Positions 16,597 to 26,076 are shown, counted from the stretch's first letter. The stretch: DNA of 40,979 nucleotides from JBBDIM01 sp040880405 (GCA_040880405.1 JBBDIM010000051.1:1-40979); one strand, 5' to 3'. Translations and numbers: made by a program. Notes: generated from the sequence alone by a model not told the origin.

Positions 16597-18398
16597 GCAT
16601 CGTCCCCTTAGTACGAGCGACTTTCATCGGCTTGAGCAACGACAAGGAACGTCTGCTCGACGATCTGCATCGATTTGGCTGCCTCGAAATCATCCCGCTA
16701 GGTAAAGGCGGGAACACAAACGCCGGTGGACCATCGAGCCAAGCTCGCGAAGCGCTGAAGTTTCTACTGAGTGCACCGCAACGTCGGCATCCCGTCAGCG
16801 ACCAAAGTCTGTTTGACGCGGAAAAGGTCGAAAGGCAATCGCTCGAACTGCAATCAAACATTCAATCCATGGAGGCGGAGCGTGACGACCTGCTGCAAAG
16901 GTACGCGGCGGCCCGACCCTTTGGCGAATTTCACTTCGCGCCGCCCGAGCAAATGGGTGGTCAACGGCTGTGGTTTTACGTAGTGCCACATAAGGAAATG
17001 GCCAAGCTGAGTTCCGCGCGACGGCCCGATGGCACAAAAGATGATCTGGTTTGGGAGTGCGTGGCCCGCGATGCTCGATTCTGCTATGTCGTTGTCGTGT
17101 CGCAACACGAACCTGAAAACATGCCTGTTCCAAGATCGAAGATCGGGGCCCGTTCGCCACTGGATTTGGCGCGACGCCTCGAAGAATTGGAATTGGCGAT
17201 TGAAGACGCGCAGGCGGAACGGTCCTATTTGACGCGTTGGTCCCTGCTGTTCGCAAAGAATTTGGGTGAACTGGAGGACGCCGCGGCTCGGGTCAGCGCG
17301 GCCGGGCAGACTTGCGATACGAATCTGGTGTTCGCGCTCGAAGCCTGGGCGCCGCAAGAGCGGGCAGAGGAATTGCTCGCCTACGCTCGGGAAAAGGGAT
17401 ATGTCCTTGAGTGCCGCCCGCCGGTTGCCCTGGAATCGCCTCCCACCCTGATGCGTAACGCGCCACGCGTTGAAGCGGGTGAAGACCTCGTCAATTTTTA
17501 CATGACCCCTGGCTACTGGACGTGGGATCCCTCGGCAGTCGTGCTCGTGTCTTTCGCCATCTTTTTCGCCATGATCATGGCCGATGCCGGATACGCGGCT
17601 TTGTTGACCGTAACGTTACTGATTTTCTGGCGGCGGCTGGGCCGATCGGAGTCGGGACGCCGCTTTCGCCCAATGCTGGCGATGATTGTTGCCGCATCGC
17701 TCGTGTATGGCACGCTGGTTGGCAGTTACTTCGGTATTACTCCGTCTGAGAATTCCCTGCTGAGCCGACTGCATTTGCTCGACATGAACAACTCCAAAAT
17801 GATGATGGGGCTATCCGTTCTGGTAGGCGGGGCACACATTTTAATGGCGACCCTCATGGATGCTCGACGGCACGCCCTGTGGCGCGATGGACTGGGGTCG
17901 ATCGGCTGGTTCGTGACTGTCGCTGGGGGACTGCTCGTCGCGTTCGCATCCGCAACTTCGACCATGCCTTGGCTTAAAGTAGTTGGCGGCAGCGCGGTGG
18001 TTGCGGGTCTGTTGCTCGTCGTTGGTTACACCGCCCCCCAGGAAAAACCTCTCAAGCGATTGGTGCAGGGGGTGCTGGGATTGACGAAAGTCTCCGCCGT
18101 CTTTGGCGATATTTTAAGTTACTTGCGATTGTTTGCATTAGGGCTGGCATCGGCTTCGCTGGCGATCGCATTCAATGACATGGCCGCAGGAATCCGCGGC
18201 AGCATGCCCCGTTTCGGTCTCTTGCTGGCACTGCTTGTTCTCTTATTTGGGCACTCTTTGAATTTGCTGTTGTGTATTTCTAGTGGCGTGATTCATGGCC
18301 TGCGGCTGAATGTGATCGAGTTTTTCAACTGGGGGCTAAAAGACGAAGGTCGGCGATTTACTCCCTTTCGGCGAAAGGAAGGTTCTCTATGGAATTAA
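16593..18398 (+). CDS. atpI: V-type ATP synthase subunit I (a)
   Basis: 601 residues. The N-terminal half is a soluble, partly coiled-coil stator arm (about 1-300, including SNDKERLLDDLHRFGCLEII). The C-terminal half has about seven transmembrane helices starting at FAIFFAMIMADAGYA (about 315). SYLRLFALGLASASLAIA contains Arg512, matching the essential stator arginine of the family (Arg735 in yeast Vph1p). This subunit forms the ion path with the K ring. The start overlaps the stop of D, and the end overlaps the start of K by 10 nt, so all three are probably translationally coupled. Confidence 0.95.
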   Translation: MSIVPLVRATFIGLSNDKERLLDDLHRFGCLEIIPLGKGGNTNAGGPSSQAREALKFLLSAPQRRHPVSDQSLFDAEKVERQSLELQSNIQSMEAERDDLLQRYAAARPFGEFHFAPPEQMGGQRLWFYVVPHKEMAKLSSARRPDGTKDDLVWECVARDARFCYVVVVSQHEPENMPVPRSKIGARSPLDLARRLEELELAIEDAQAERSYLTRWSLLFAKNLGELEDAAARVSAAGQTCDTNLVFALEAWAPQERAEELLAYAREKGYVLECRPPVALESPPTLMRNAPRVEAGEDLVNFYMTPGYWTWDPSAVVLVSFAIFFAMIMADAGYAALLTVTLLIFWRRLGRSESGRRFRPMLAMIVAASLVYGTLVGSYFGITPSENSLLSRLHLLDMNNSKMMMGLSVLVGGAHILMATLMDARRHALWRDGLGSIGWFVTVAGGLLVAFASATSTMPWLKVVGGSAVVAGLLLVVGYTAPQEKPLKRLVQGVLGLTKVSAVFGDILSYLRLFALGLASASLAIAFNDMAAGIRGSMPRFGLLLALLVLLFGHSLNLLLCISSGVIHGLRLNVIEFFNWGLKDEGRRFTPFRRKEGSLWN

Positions 18399-18835
18399 CG
18401 TTGCTCACGTTGGGTTGGATTGGATTATTCGCGCCATTGGCTCTAGGAGCCATGGGCAGCATGATCGGCTGTTTGCGAGGTGGAATGGCTGCCTGTGGTG
18501 CCATGCTAGAAGTGGAAAGCGGATTTGGCCGATTCGTCGGTGTCGCGGCCATGCCTTCATCGCAGACGATTTATGGCATCGTCGTCACGATGGCGTTTCC
18601 CACGGTAATTACGCCTGCAAACTCCCCAGGCATCTTTGCCCTAGGGGCTTTATCGGGAGTGGCTCTGATGTTCAGCGCGATGGCGCAGGGATCAGCCTGT
18701 GCCGCGGCGATTAACGCTTCCAAAAGCAAGCCGGAAGTGTTTGGCATTTCACTGGCTCCGGCCGCATTGATTGAGGGCTTTGCCGTGTTCGCCTTTGTAT
18801 TCGCTTTGGTGCTGGCAGGTAGATTGCCGGAATAA
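18389..18835 (+). CDS. atpK: V-type ATP synthase subunit K (proteolipid ring)
   Basis: 148 residues with four transmembrane helices in two hairpins, i.e. a 16-kDa duplicated proteolipid. The ion-carrying Glu129 lies in the last helix (APAALIEGFAVFAF); the matching position of the first hairpin carries Gln59 (PSSQTIYGIV), so there is one carboxylate per two hairpins. Helix 3 has Gln100 (FSAMAQGSACAAA). The set Ser58, Gln59, Gln100, Glu129 parallels the Na+ ligands Thr64, Gln65, Gln110, Glu139 of Enterococcus hirae NtpK, so Na+ transport is plausible but unproven. It overlaps subunit I by 10 nt. Confidence 0.93.
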   Translation: MELTLLTLGWIGLFAPLALGAMGSMIGCLRGGMAACGAMLEVESGFGRFVGVAAMPSSQTIYGIVVTMAFPTVITPANSPGIFALGALSGVALMFSAMAQGSACAAAINASKSKPEVFGISLAPAALIEGFAVFAFVFALVLAGRLPE

Positions 18836-18887
18836 AAGACGAGCCGGTACTTCGATAGTAATGGCCACTTCTTACCCAGGTAAAGTG

Positions 18888-19538
18888 ATGGAAGAAAACG
18901 CGAAATCGTCCGTCGGAGTACAGGATCTTATCGAACGCATTCGCGATCAAGGCGTTAAGGCCGCGCAGGACGAAGCGGATCGTCTATTAAAGGACGCGCG
19001 AAAGCAGGCGTCCGAGATCCTCGCCATGGCAAGGACCGAAAGCGACGATGTCCGGGCCAAGGCACATTCGGAAATCGAGGCTTTCCGCAAGGCGTCGCTC
19101 GACGCGTTGCAGTTAGCGGCTCGCGATGTGGTGCTGGAACTAAAGGCTCGCGTGATCGCGCGTTTCGAGGAATTCGTCAAGCGGTTGGTTGTCTCCGCAA
19201 CGCGAGACGAGCAACTCGTCCGAAATATCGTCCTGGTGCTGGCCGGACGTGCCGCCGAGGAGTTTATCCAGGACAAGGAAATCGAAGTACGAATTTCCCA
19301 GGCACTACTGGGTGAAGCTGCCCTGAAAGAGGAGGGAAATCAGGCGATTCTCGCCTTGTCGAGTGACATGTTGCGTGAGGGGATCGAACTGGTACCGGAC
19401 TACGAAATCGAAGGGGGTGCGCGAGTGCGGCTGGTGAAGGACAAATTAGAAATCGATCTGTCCGACCGGGCCGTCGCACGGATGATTTCGCAGCGAATGG
19501 TTCCCCGTTTTCGAGCAATTCTGGAAGGATCGGAATGA
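18888..19538 (+). CDS. atpE: V-type ATP synthase subunit E
   Basis: 216 residues, the peripheral-stalk subunit. The N-terminal half is a charged Ala-rich helix (VQDLIERIRDQGVKAAQDEADRLLKDARKQ...) that should form the coiled stalk. The C-terminal half is alpha/beta and ends ARMISQRMVPRFRAILEGSE. It resembles the chlamydial-type E protein. Two starts are possible: ATG 18888 (MEENAKSS, with AGG seven bases upstream, chosen) and ATG 18861 (nine more residues). In chlamydiae E opens the operon; here it follows K. No separate G/H or C and F subunit genes are seen. Confidence 0.85.
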   Translation: MEENAKSSVGVQDLIERIRDQGVKAAQDEADRLLKDARKQASEILAMARTESDDVRAKAHSEIEAFRKASLDALQLAARDVVLELKARVIARFEEFVKRLVVSATRDEQLVRNIVLVLAGRAAEEFIQDKEIEVRISQALLGEAALKEEGNQAILALSSDMLREGIELVPDYEIEGGARVRLVKDKLEIDLSDRAVARMISQRMVPRFRAILEGSE

Positions 19539-19625
19539 ACTCGGTCCGCGGTCGGGGCGTCCGGCGCGGTATGGCTTGGAGATAACCGAAGTGAGATGCG
19601 GCCGGAAACACCGCTATAGCCTGTC

Positions 19626-20288
19626 ATGTATTACGACTTGATCGCCAGTCTGCCGCACTTGCCGCACTTCGATCTCGCAGAACGCTTGCCCATCACTCCA
19701 CTGCGACTGGAGCAGCGGCTGCGTCTTTTGCGACCAGAGCATGCCGCACAACTGAGCCGTGCGAGTGTGGTGGTCCGCTGGCAGCCTGAGCGAATGACAA
19801 CATATTCCGACGCCTCGCTAGTCGCCGAGTACGCGCGGTTGCTTGACTCGCGCCTCGATCCACCGCTGCATGACTACGTAACCTTTCGTATCACTCAACA
19901 GACGCTATTGGCGGCACTTCGACGAAAACGGGACGGCTTCGGATTTCCGCCAGATTCGAGATCGTGGGGAGTCGGGCCATACGTTCATCAGCTTCGCAAC
20001 CACTGGGATGCTCCGTATTTTGGGCTGGAATATCGATACCCTTGGCTACCACTGGTGAGCGAGCGTTTATCGTCGGGCGATGCGATCGGACTGGAACGAT
20101 TGCTGATGGATCTCAACTGGAAATGGCTGAGCCGCACCGCCGAGTTATCGATGTTCGGGTTCGCTTCGGTCGTCGCGTTTGTTTGCAAGTGGAACATGCT
20201 TAAGGCATGGCTGAGATATGATGCCGATCGGGCAAAACTCAGATTTACAGAATTAGTCGACAAGGTGACCCATGTCGAATTCGCTTAA
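19626..20288 (+). CDS. DUF2764-like V-ATPase-associated protein
   Basis: 220 residues. It begins MYYDLIASLPHLPHFDLAE, the usual DUF2764 opening (YY-L-ASLP), and is mostly helical with charged patches; no catalytic motif is seen. In chlamydial and spirochaetal operons a gene of this family sits between E and A, as it does here, so a structural or assembly role in the V-ATPase is likely. Its place suggests it may stand in for the missing C-type connector, but this is inference. The last 17 bases overlap the start of subunit A (20272-20288). Confidence 0.7.
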   Translation: MYYDLIASLPHLPHFDLAERLPITPLRLEQRLRLLRPEHAAQLSRASVVVRWQPERMTTYSDASLVAEYARLLDSRLDPPLHDYVTFRITQQTLLAALRRKRDGFGFPPDSRSWGVGPYVHQLRNHWDAPYFGLEYRYPWLPLVSERLSSGDAIGLERLLMDLNWKWLSRTAELSMFGFASVVAFVCKWNMLKAWLRYDADRAKLRFTELVDKVTHVEFA

Positions 20289-22077
20289 CGGAAAGAGCCC
20301 GACCCGGGTGGCAACCGTCGTTCAAGTTCGCGAGAGTCTGGTTTTGATCCAGATGGACGAACAGGCGGCGGTGAAGAAAAACGAGGTAGGCTATGTCTGC
20401 GCCGGCGACGAGCGACTGAAGGCTGAAGTGCTCCGCATTCGTGGAAGAACCGCGGATATGCAAGTCTTCGAGGATACCAACGGTGTCCGTGTAGGAGACC
20501 GTGTGGAGATGACTGACGAAATGCTCTCGGCGACGCTCGGCCCAGGTCTGCTGGGACGCGTATTCGACGGGTTGCAGAGTCCGCTGCACACCCTCGCGAA
20601 CCAATTCGGATTTTTCCTGCCCCGCGGCGCAATTGTTCCGGTCCTCGACATGGAGCAGAAGTGGAATTTTACTCCCAGCGCACAAGTCGGCGATCATTTG
20701 CCGCCTGGTGGATTATTGGGCACGGTGCCCGAGGGGGCCTTCACCCACAAGATTATGACACCGTTCGGCGATCCGGAACCGTCCAAAGTCACCTGGATCG
20801 GAAAAGGGAGTTTTACCCTTCAAGATCCCATTGCCCGCATCGAAGTTAAGGGCGTTGAACGGGAACTGACGATGGTCCAACGATGGCCCGTCCGTCAACC
20901 ACTTCCCGCGTCGCTGCTGCGCCGCCGATATGCCGAGCGCCTTTACTCTCAGGAACCGCTCACAACCGGCACTCGGATCATAGATACTTTTTTCCCAATC
21001 GCCCTGGGAGGGACCGGCTGTATTCCCGGACCATTCGGCGCGGGAAAGACCGTTCTGCAAAGCACGATCGCTCGTTATTCGACGGTCGATGTTGTTGTTG
21101 TTGTTGCCTGTGGTGAACGAGCGGGAGAAGTGGTTGAGACACTTACGCTGTACCCGGAAACGAAGGATCCTCGTACTGGCGGAACCTTGATGGACCGAAC
21201 CATCATTATCTGTAACACCTCTTCGATGCCTGTGGCGGCTCGGGAAGCATCGATTTACATGGGGATTACCTTGGCGGAGTACTACCGTCAAATGGGCCTG
21301 AATGTGCTATTGATTGCCGATTCCACGTCACGCTGGGCACAAGCTATGCGCGAGACGTCCGGACGAATGGAGGAAATCCCCGGCGAAGAAGCATTTCCGG
21401 CCTACCTCGATTCGTCGATCAAAAGCGTTTACGAACGTGCGGGCGTCATTCGCAGCTCCGACGGGTCGCAGGGAAGCCTCACCATGATCGGCACCGTATC
21501 GCCCGCCGGTGGCAATTTCGAGGAACCGGTTACCCAGTCGACGCTCGGTACGGTCAAGACGTTTCTCGGGCTGTCCTACGACCGGGCCTACAAGCGTTTC
21601 TACCCAGCCATCGATCCGCTGGTGTCGTGGTCACGCTACTGGGATCAGCTTACCCCGTGGCTCAGCAAAAATCTCGATGCCAACTGGACCCGCGACATCA
21701 AGCGATTGCACACGCTGTTGCAGAAGGGCGATTCCATCAATCAGATGATGCAAGTGACAGGCGAGGAAGGTATCACGCTGGAAGACTATGTAACTTGGCA
21801 GAAGTCCGTGCTGGTTGACATGGCGTATTTGCAACAGGACGCATTCGATGAGGTCGACGCCTGCATGTCGCGCGAGCGACAACTTGAGAGCCTGCGACTC
21901 CTCAAGAGTTTAGTCGATCCCGACTACTGCTTCACAAACCGCGACGACGCCCGTGAATTCTTCACCAAGATAATCGGCCTATACAAGAACTGGAATTACA
22001 GTCCGCCCAATTCACCTGACTACCAGAAATTCAAACAGGATATCGAGACCGCGACACAACAACAACTAGCCTCTTAA
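20272..22077 (+). CDS. atpA: V-type ATP synthase subunit A (catalytic)
   Basis: 601 residues, about the usual length. An N-terminal barrel and the A-specific non-homologous region are followed by the RecA-like domain. The P-loop GPFGAGKT (253-260) has the chlamydial/spirochaetal Ala variant. CGERAGEVVETL and ADSTSRWAQAMRETSGRMEEIPGEEAFPAYL include the catalytic Glu and arginine-rich segments. It hydrolyses or makes ATP in the A3B3 head. AAGGTG lies six bases before ATG 20272. It is the last gene of the cluster, whereas related operons place A before B. A GTT run at about 21090-21107 encodes five Val residues in a core strand. Confidence 0.96.
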   Translation: MSNSLNGKSPTRVATVVQVRESLVLIQMDEQAAVKKNEVGYVCAGDERLKAEVLRIRGRTADMQVFEDTNGVRVGDRVEMTDEMLSATLGPGLLGRVFDGLQSPLHTLANQFGFFLPRGAIVPVLDMEQKWNFTPSAQVGDHLPPGGLLGTVPEGAFTHKIMTPFGDPEPSKVTWIGKGSFTLQDPIARIEVKGVERELTMVQRWPVRQPLPASLLRRRYAERLYSQEPLTTGTRIIDTFFPIALGGTGCIPGPFGAGKTVLQSTIARYSTVDVVVVVACGERAGEVVETLTLYPETKDPRTGGTLMDRTIIICNTSSMPVAAREASIYMGITLAEYYRQMGLNVLLIADSTSRWAQAMRETSGRMEEIPGEEAFPAYLDSSIKSVYERAGVIRSSDGSQGSLTMIGTVSPAGGNFEEPVTQSTLGTVKTFLGLSYDRAYKRFYPAIDPLVSWSRYWDQLTPWLSKNLDANWTRDIKRLHTLLQKGDSINQMMQVTGEEGITLEDYVTWQKSVLVDMAYLQQDAFDEVDACMSRERQLESLRLLKSLVDPDYCFTNRDDAREFFTKIIGLYKNWNYSPPNSPDYQKFKQDIETATQQQLAS

Positions 22078-22489
22078 CTGAAACGATGTCTGGGCATTAC
22101 CTCGACGTCGCGGCTTTTTCGATCATTTTAAAAGTTCGGATGCCAGAGACAAATCATGTCGACGGGCCTGCATGCCGTGGCTCCGACTGTTGGCAATGTG
22201 AGGTTCGGCCGGTTCACGGCCTGCTCCTCGCGACTTATTGAGAACGCGAAAACCGAAGGTGCGTTCATGCCTTGCCTTGGCATCGAATCCGTAACGGTGT
22301 CCGAAGTATGGCCGCTTTTCCTCAATGAAAATACGATCTGATAGTTGCCCAATCAAGTCCTCGTGGCGGCCTCAAGGCTGAGCAAGCAATCGACGAGTTG
22401 ATTGGCCAACACCGCGATCTCTGACTGTACGAGTCGGCCACTGAAATCGCGCACTATTCACAGCCTTACAACCAGCAGGAACAAAGATT
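22078..22489. other. Intergenic region, no gene recognised
   Basis: 412 bp between atpA and glgP. Several overlapping frames of 60-77 codons are open at 22123-22356 on both strands, but none has a product I recognise and none has a ribosome site. It may be a decayed gene or transposon fragment, and the promoter of glgP is probably here. A CGACGTCG palindrome at about 22104-22111 is followed by a short T-run but is too weak to call a terminator. Confidence 0.4.
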
Positions 22490-24964
22490 ATGAAATCCAA
22501 GGCGGACAAATCAGGAAAAGTGGACCGTGCTCGTAAAGCGAAGCCAACTAGTGAAGTCGAGAGCGATTACGCCAGTCACCTAACCCATGACAATGTCGTT
22601 TCTCTGCGCCAAGCCAGTCAGCGTGAACGTTTCGATGCAATCGCTCGGTCATTGCGTGATCGACTAGCTCAACGGTGGCTCCTCACCCAGGAGACCCACG
22701 AACGGGAAAATCCAAAACGGGTGTATTATTTATCGATGGAGTTTTTGATCGGACGAACGCTGGTCAACAACATCATGAATCTAGGTGCCGAACCGATCGT
22801 TCAAGATTGGCTAAGCTCCGATGAGGGTCACGACTGGCGGCAGATGGTCGAATCGGAACCAGACGCTGGCCTGGGCAACGGAGGCCTGGGACGTTTGGCG
22901 GCGTGTTTCATTGACTCACTTGCGACGCTGCAGATTCCGGCGATGGGCTACGGGCTCCGATATGAGTATGGAATTTTTCGGCAAACGCTTGAGAATGGCT
23001 ACCAGGTAGAACAACCGGATCATTGGCTCGTGCAGGCCGACCCCTGGGAATTGGCACGCCCGCGAGAAACGATTCAGATTCCGCTAGGCTGCTCTTTCCG
23101 CTTGGAGAACGGAGTGCTCCGCGCCGTTCCAGGTCACGCTTCGCATCTACTGGGTGTGCCGTACGACCGCCCCGTAGTCGGCGATGGTGGGAACACGGTA
23201 AATACATTGCGGTTGTGGGGCGCGGCGTCGCCAGACTACTTCGACTTTGGGGAATTTAGCACCGGCGACTTTGTCGGCGCGATTGTCGATCGTGTCGTCG
23301 CCGAAACGGTTACCCGCGTTCTTTACCCCGATGATTCGACATCGGCCGGCCTGGCGCTGCGTTTCGTGCAGGAGTATTTTCTTGTGAGTTGCTCGCTGGC
23401 CGACATGGTGGCCCGGTTTCGGTCAACCAACGACGAGTGGCGGGATTTGCCCGACAAGGTTGCGATTCAGTTAAACGATACCCACCCGGCGATGGCGGTC
23501 GGGGAGTTGATGCGGATTCTCCTGGATCAAGCGGGTCTCGAGTGGGACGACGCCTGGGATCTCACCGTTCGGACACTCGCCTACACCAACCATACTCTAT
23601 TGCCGGAAGCACTGGAGAAATGGCCGATCCGGTTATTCGAGCTGGTGTGCCCTCGTCTCTTGGAGATCATCTACGAGATCAACCGCCGGTTTCTTGACGA
23701 CGTGGCCCAGCGATTTTCCGGAGACAAGGACCGCGTGATGCGAATGAGTATTGTTGAAGAATCTCAACCACGGCAAGTTCGCATGGCGAATCTTGCCATT
23801 GTCGGCACCCATAGCATCAACGGTGTGGCCAAAATTCATTCCGATCTGCTTCGCACACGTGTGGTGAACGATTTCGCGGAGATGTTCCCTGAGCGATTCA
23901 ATAACAAGACCAACGGCGTAACGCCCCGACGCTGGCTGCGAGCGGCCAATCCGGAACTCGCGGCGTTGATTACCGAGGCGATTGGCGATGGCTGGATAAC
24001 AGATCTCGATGCGCTCCGGAAACTGCTGCCGTTGGCGGAGGACACCTTATTTCGGGATCGTTTCCAACAAACCAAGCAATCGGCAAAAGAGCGATTTGCC
24101 ACTTGGCTGCATGCGACGACCGGTCAAGTTGTCAATACTGCAACAATCTTTGACAGCCAGATAAAACGCATTCACGAATACAAGCGACAGCTCCTCAATA
24201 TTCTCCACGTGATCATGCTCTACAACCGGGTGAAGGCAAATCCAGAGGAACCCATTCCCGCACGCACTTTCTTCTTCGCTGGCAAGGCCGCTCCTGCGTA
24301 TCACTTGGCCAAGTTGATCATCAAGCTGATCAATAACGTAGGCGAAGTGATCGACAACGATCCGCTAATTCGCGGCCGCATCAAAGTCGTGTTCGTGCCA
24401 AACTACAACGTGTCACTTGCCGAACGGCTGATCCCGGCCAGCGACGTGTCCGAACAAATATCGACCGCCGGATTTGAGGCCAGTGGCACGGGCAACATGA
24501 AGTTCATGATGAATGGTGCACTGACGATCGGCACGCGGGACGGGGCGACGATCGAAATGGCCGAAGAAGCGGGTGAGGAGAACTTCTTCCTGTTTGGGCT
24601 GACCGCCGAACAAGTCGCCAACGCTCGCGGTTGGTACAAGCCGCAGTGGCACTATGAAAACGAACCGGAAATCCGCGACTCGCTGGACTTGATTTTCAAC
24701 GATCACTTTAGTGACGACTAGCCCGGCATTTTCGCGCCAATCCGCCAGACACTGCTCGATCGGGGCGACTATTTCATGCATTTGGCCGATCTGACCTCGT
24801 ATTCCCAGACGCAGCAGCGACTGGGCGATTTGTATTCCGATTCGACTGCCTGGTGCCGTATGGCGATTATTAATGTTGCGTGCTCTGGGAAATTTTCTAG
24901 CGACCGCACGATCTCTGAGTATGCCGCCGATATCTGGAAGGTCCAACTCTGCCCTGTTGAATAG
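22490..24964 (+). pseudogene. glgP: Glycogen phosphorylase interrupted by in-frame TAG
   Basis: The first 743 codons (22490-24721) encode a GT35 glycogen/maltodextrin phosphorylase: YYLSMEFLIGR, DAGLGNGGLGRLAACF, QLNDTHPA, RIHEYKRQLLN, and the pyridoxal-phosphate site EASGTGNMKFMMNGALTIGT (about 663-682). The frame meets TAG at 24719-24721, but the same frame then continues for 80 codons with the exact family C-terminus (PGIFAPI..., MAIINVACSGKFSSDRTISEYA) to a second TAG at 24962-24964, where the terminator hairpin sits. Restored length would be 824 residues, normal for the family. Canonical homologues have a residue such as Gln/Asp at the stop; CAG-to-TAG is one transition. The enzyme phosphorolyses alpha-1,4-glucans to glucose-1-phosphate. 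The truncated protein might fold, but it loses a conserved C-terminal region. Confidence 0.85.
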
Positions 24965-24976
24965 GGCATTTTTTTT
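24950..24976 (+). terminator. Rho-independent terminator after glgP
   Basis: TGCCCT and AGGGCA form a 6-bp stem around GTTGAAT, followed directly by eight T residues (24969-24976). The stem overlaps the downstream stop of the restored glgP frame (24962-24964), which supports 24964 as the original gene end. Confidence 0.85.
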
Positions 24977-25001
24977 GATCCTTTTACGACTGCTGCTATT
25001 T

Positions 25002-25178
25002 CGCTTTGTTGCAAATCCTGATTTCCGTCCAGTGGGGGCTGGCCTAAAACTGCGCGGCCGCCGCAGAGATGGCACGATGTTTCATGTCGAAATTAGTTTG
25101 AGCCCCGTATCCACGGAACAAGGTGTTTTAATATCGCCCGCGGTGCGAGACATCAGCGGACGCGTTCAACAAAGATAG
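25002..25178 (+). pseudogene. PAS-domain fragment
   Basis: A 58-residue stretch ending at TGA/TAG 25176-25178 reads RFVANPDFRPVGAGLKL, GRRRDGT, FHVEISLSPVSTEQGVLI and AVRDISGR. This is the second half of a bacterial sensor PAS domain (usual form PMGAGLEL-GRRKDG-FPVEISLSP-AIRDITER). There is no start, no first half and no output domain, and it follows a terminator. It looks like what remains of a sensor gene after deletion. Confidence 0.7.
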
Positions 25179-25188
25179 GAATCTCCAC

Positions 25189-26001
25189 ATGTCCAAGAAA
25201 GTAAGCCCAGATCAAGCACCCTCTAAGATGAAGGGCAAGCAGTACGAGAAGGAGTTGAACCGACTTCAAGCGGAGCTGTGCGAACTACAGGAATGGGTAA
25301 AGCACAAGGGACTCCGGGTGATCATCGTCTTTGAAGGAAGAGACGCCGCCGGCAAGGGAGGCACTATCCGTGCAATCACCGAACGAGTCAGCTCCCGCGT
25401 ATTTCGTGTCGTGGCACTACCGGCCCCATCCGACCGAGAAAAATCGCAGATGTACTTCCAGCGATACATGCCTTATTTTCCCGCTGCGGGTGAAGTCGTC
25501 ATCTTCGATCGCAGTTGGTACAACCGCGCCGGGGTCGAATATGTCATGGGTTTCTGTAAGCCACAACAACACAAGAAGTTTCTTGAGAGATGCCCACTGA
25601 TCGAACAGTATATTGTCGATTCGGGCATCTTGCTTATTAAGGTCTGGCTGGAGGTCAGTGACGACGAGCAAAAGCGGCGATTCGAACAAAGGATCGATGA
25701 CCCCTTGCGGCAATGGAAGCTGAGTCCGATTGATCTTCCCTCGCGAAGCAAGTGGTATGAATACTCGAGGGCTCGCGACATGATGCTCGATGCGACTGAC
25801 GTCGAACATGCTCCCTGGTACATCTTGCGGTCCGATGACAAACGTCGCGCTCGGCTGAATTGTCTCGCACATTTGCTCCGGACGATTCCTTACAAATCAT
25901 TGCCCCGAAAAAGCATCAAGCTTCCCAAGCGATCGAATAAGGGTGAATACGACGATCAAGCCTCAATCGCGAAGCGCCGTTTCATTTCAGAGAGCTATTA
26001 A
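25189..26001 (+). CDS. ppk2: Polyphosphate kinase 2
   Basis: 270 residues. A single-domain PPK2 with Walker A GRDAAGKGG (50-58), Walker B/catalytic VVIFDRSWYNRAGVE (Asp107, Arg108, Arg113), the lid-region Arg cluster, and VWLEVSDDEQKRRFEQRIDDPLRQWKLSPID, typical of the class that phosphorylates (d)NDP or NMP with polyphosphate. GRDAAGKGGTI and DRSWYNRAGVE are near-invariant in the family. AGGA lies 8 bases before ATG 25189. It is followed by its own terminator. Its place next to glgP fits a carbon/energy storage theme, but co-transcription with glgP is unlikely because a terminator separates them. Confidence 0.93.
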   Translation: MSKKVSPDQAPSKMKGKQYEKELNRLQAELCELQEWVKHKGLRVIIVFEGRDAAGKGGTIRAITERVSSRVFRVVALPAPSDREKSQMYFQRYMPYFPAAGEVVIFDRSWYNRAGVEYVMGFCKPQQHKKFLERCPLIEQYIVDSGILLIKVWLEVSDDEQKRRFEQRIDDPLRQWKLSPIDLPSRSKWYEYSRARDMMLDATDVEHAPWYILRSDDKRRARLNCLAHLLRTIPYKSLPRKSIKLPKRSNKGEYDDQASIAKRRFISESY

Positions 26002-26004
26002 AAA

Positions 26005-26032
26005 TGCCTAGCGTTGACGCGTGGCACTTTTT
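26005..26032 (+). terminator. Terminator-like hairpin after ppk2
   Basis: TGCC/GGCA and GCG/CGC arms form an interrupted hairpin (two mismatched positions) with a TTGA loop, followed after one base by TTTTT. It starts three bases after the ppk2 stop. Confidence 0.6.
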
Positions 26033-26076
26033 GTCGGTGACTATCTAGAATTGAGTTCATCCCGTGGAACACCTCG

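Noticed and set aside
22123..22356. Three overlapping ORFs (both strands) before glgP
   Set aside because: No recognisable domain or ribosome site in any frame; perhaps an old relic but not supportable as a gene.
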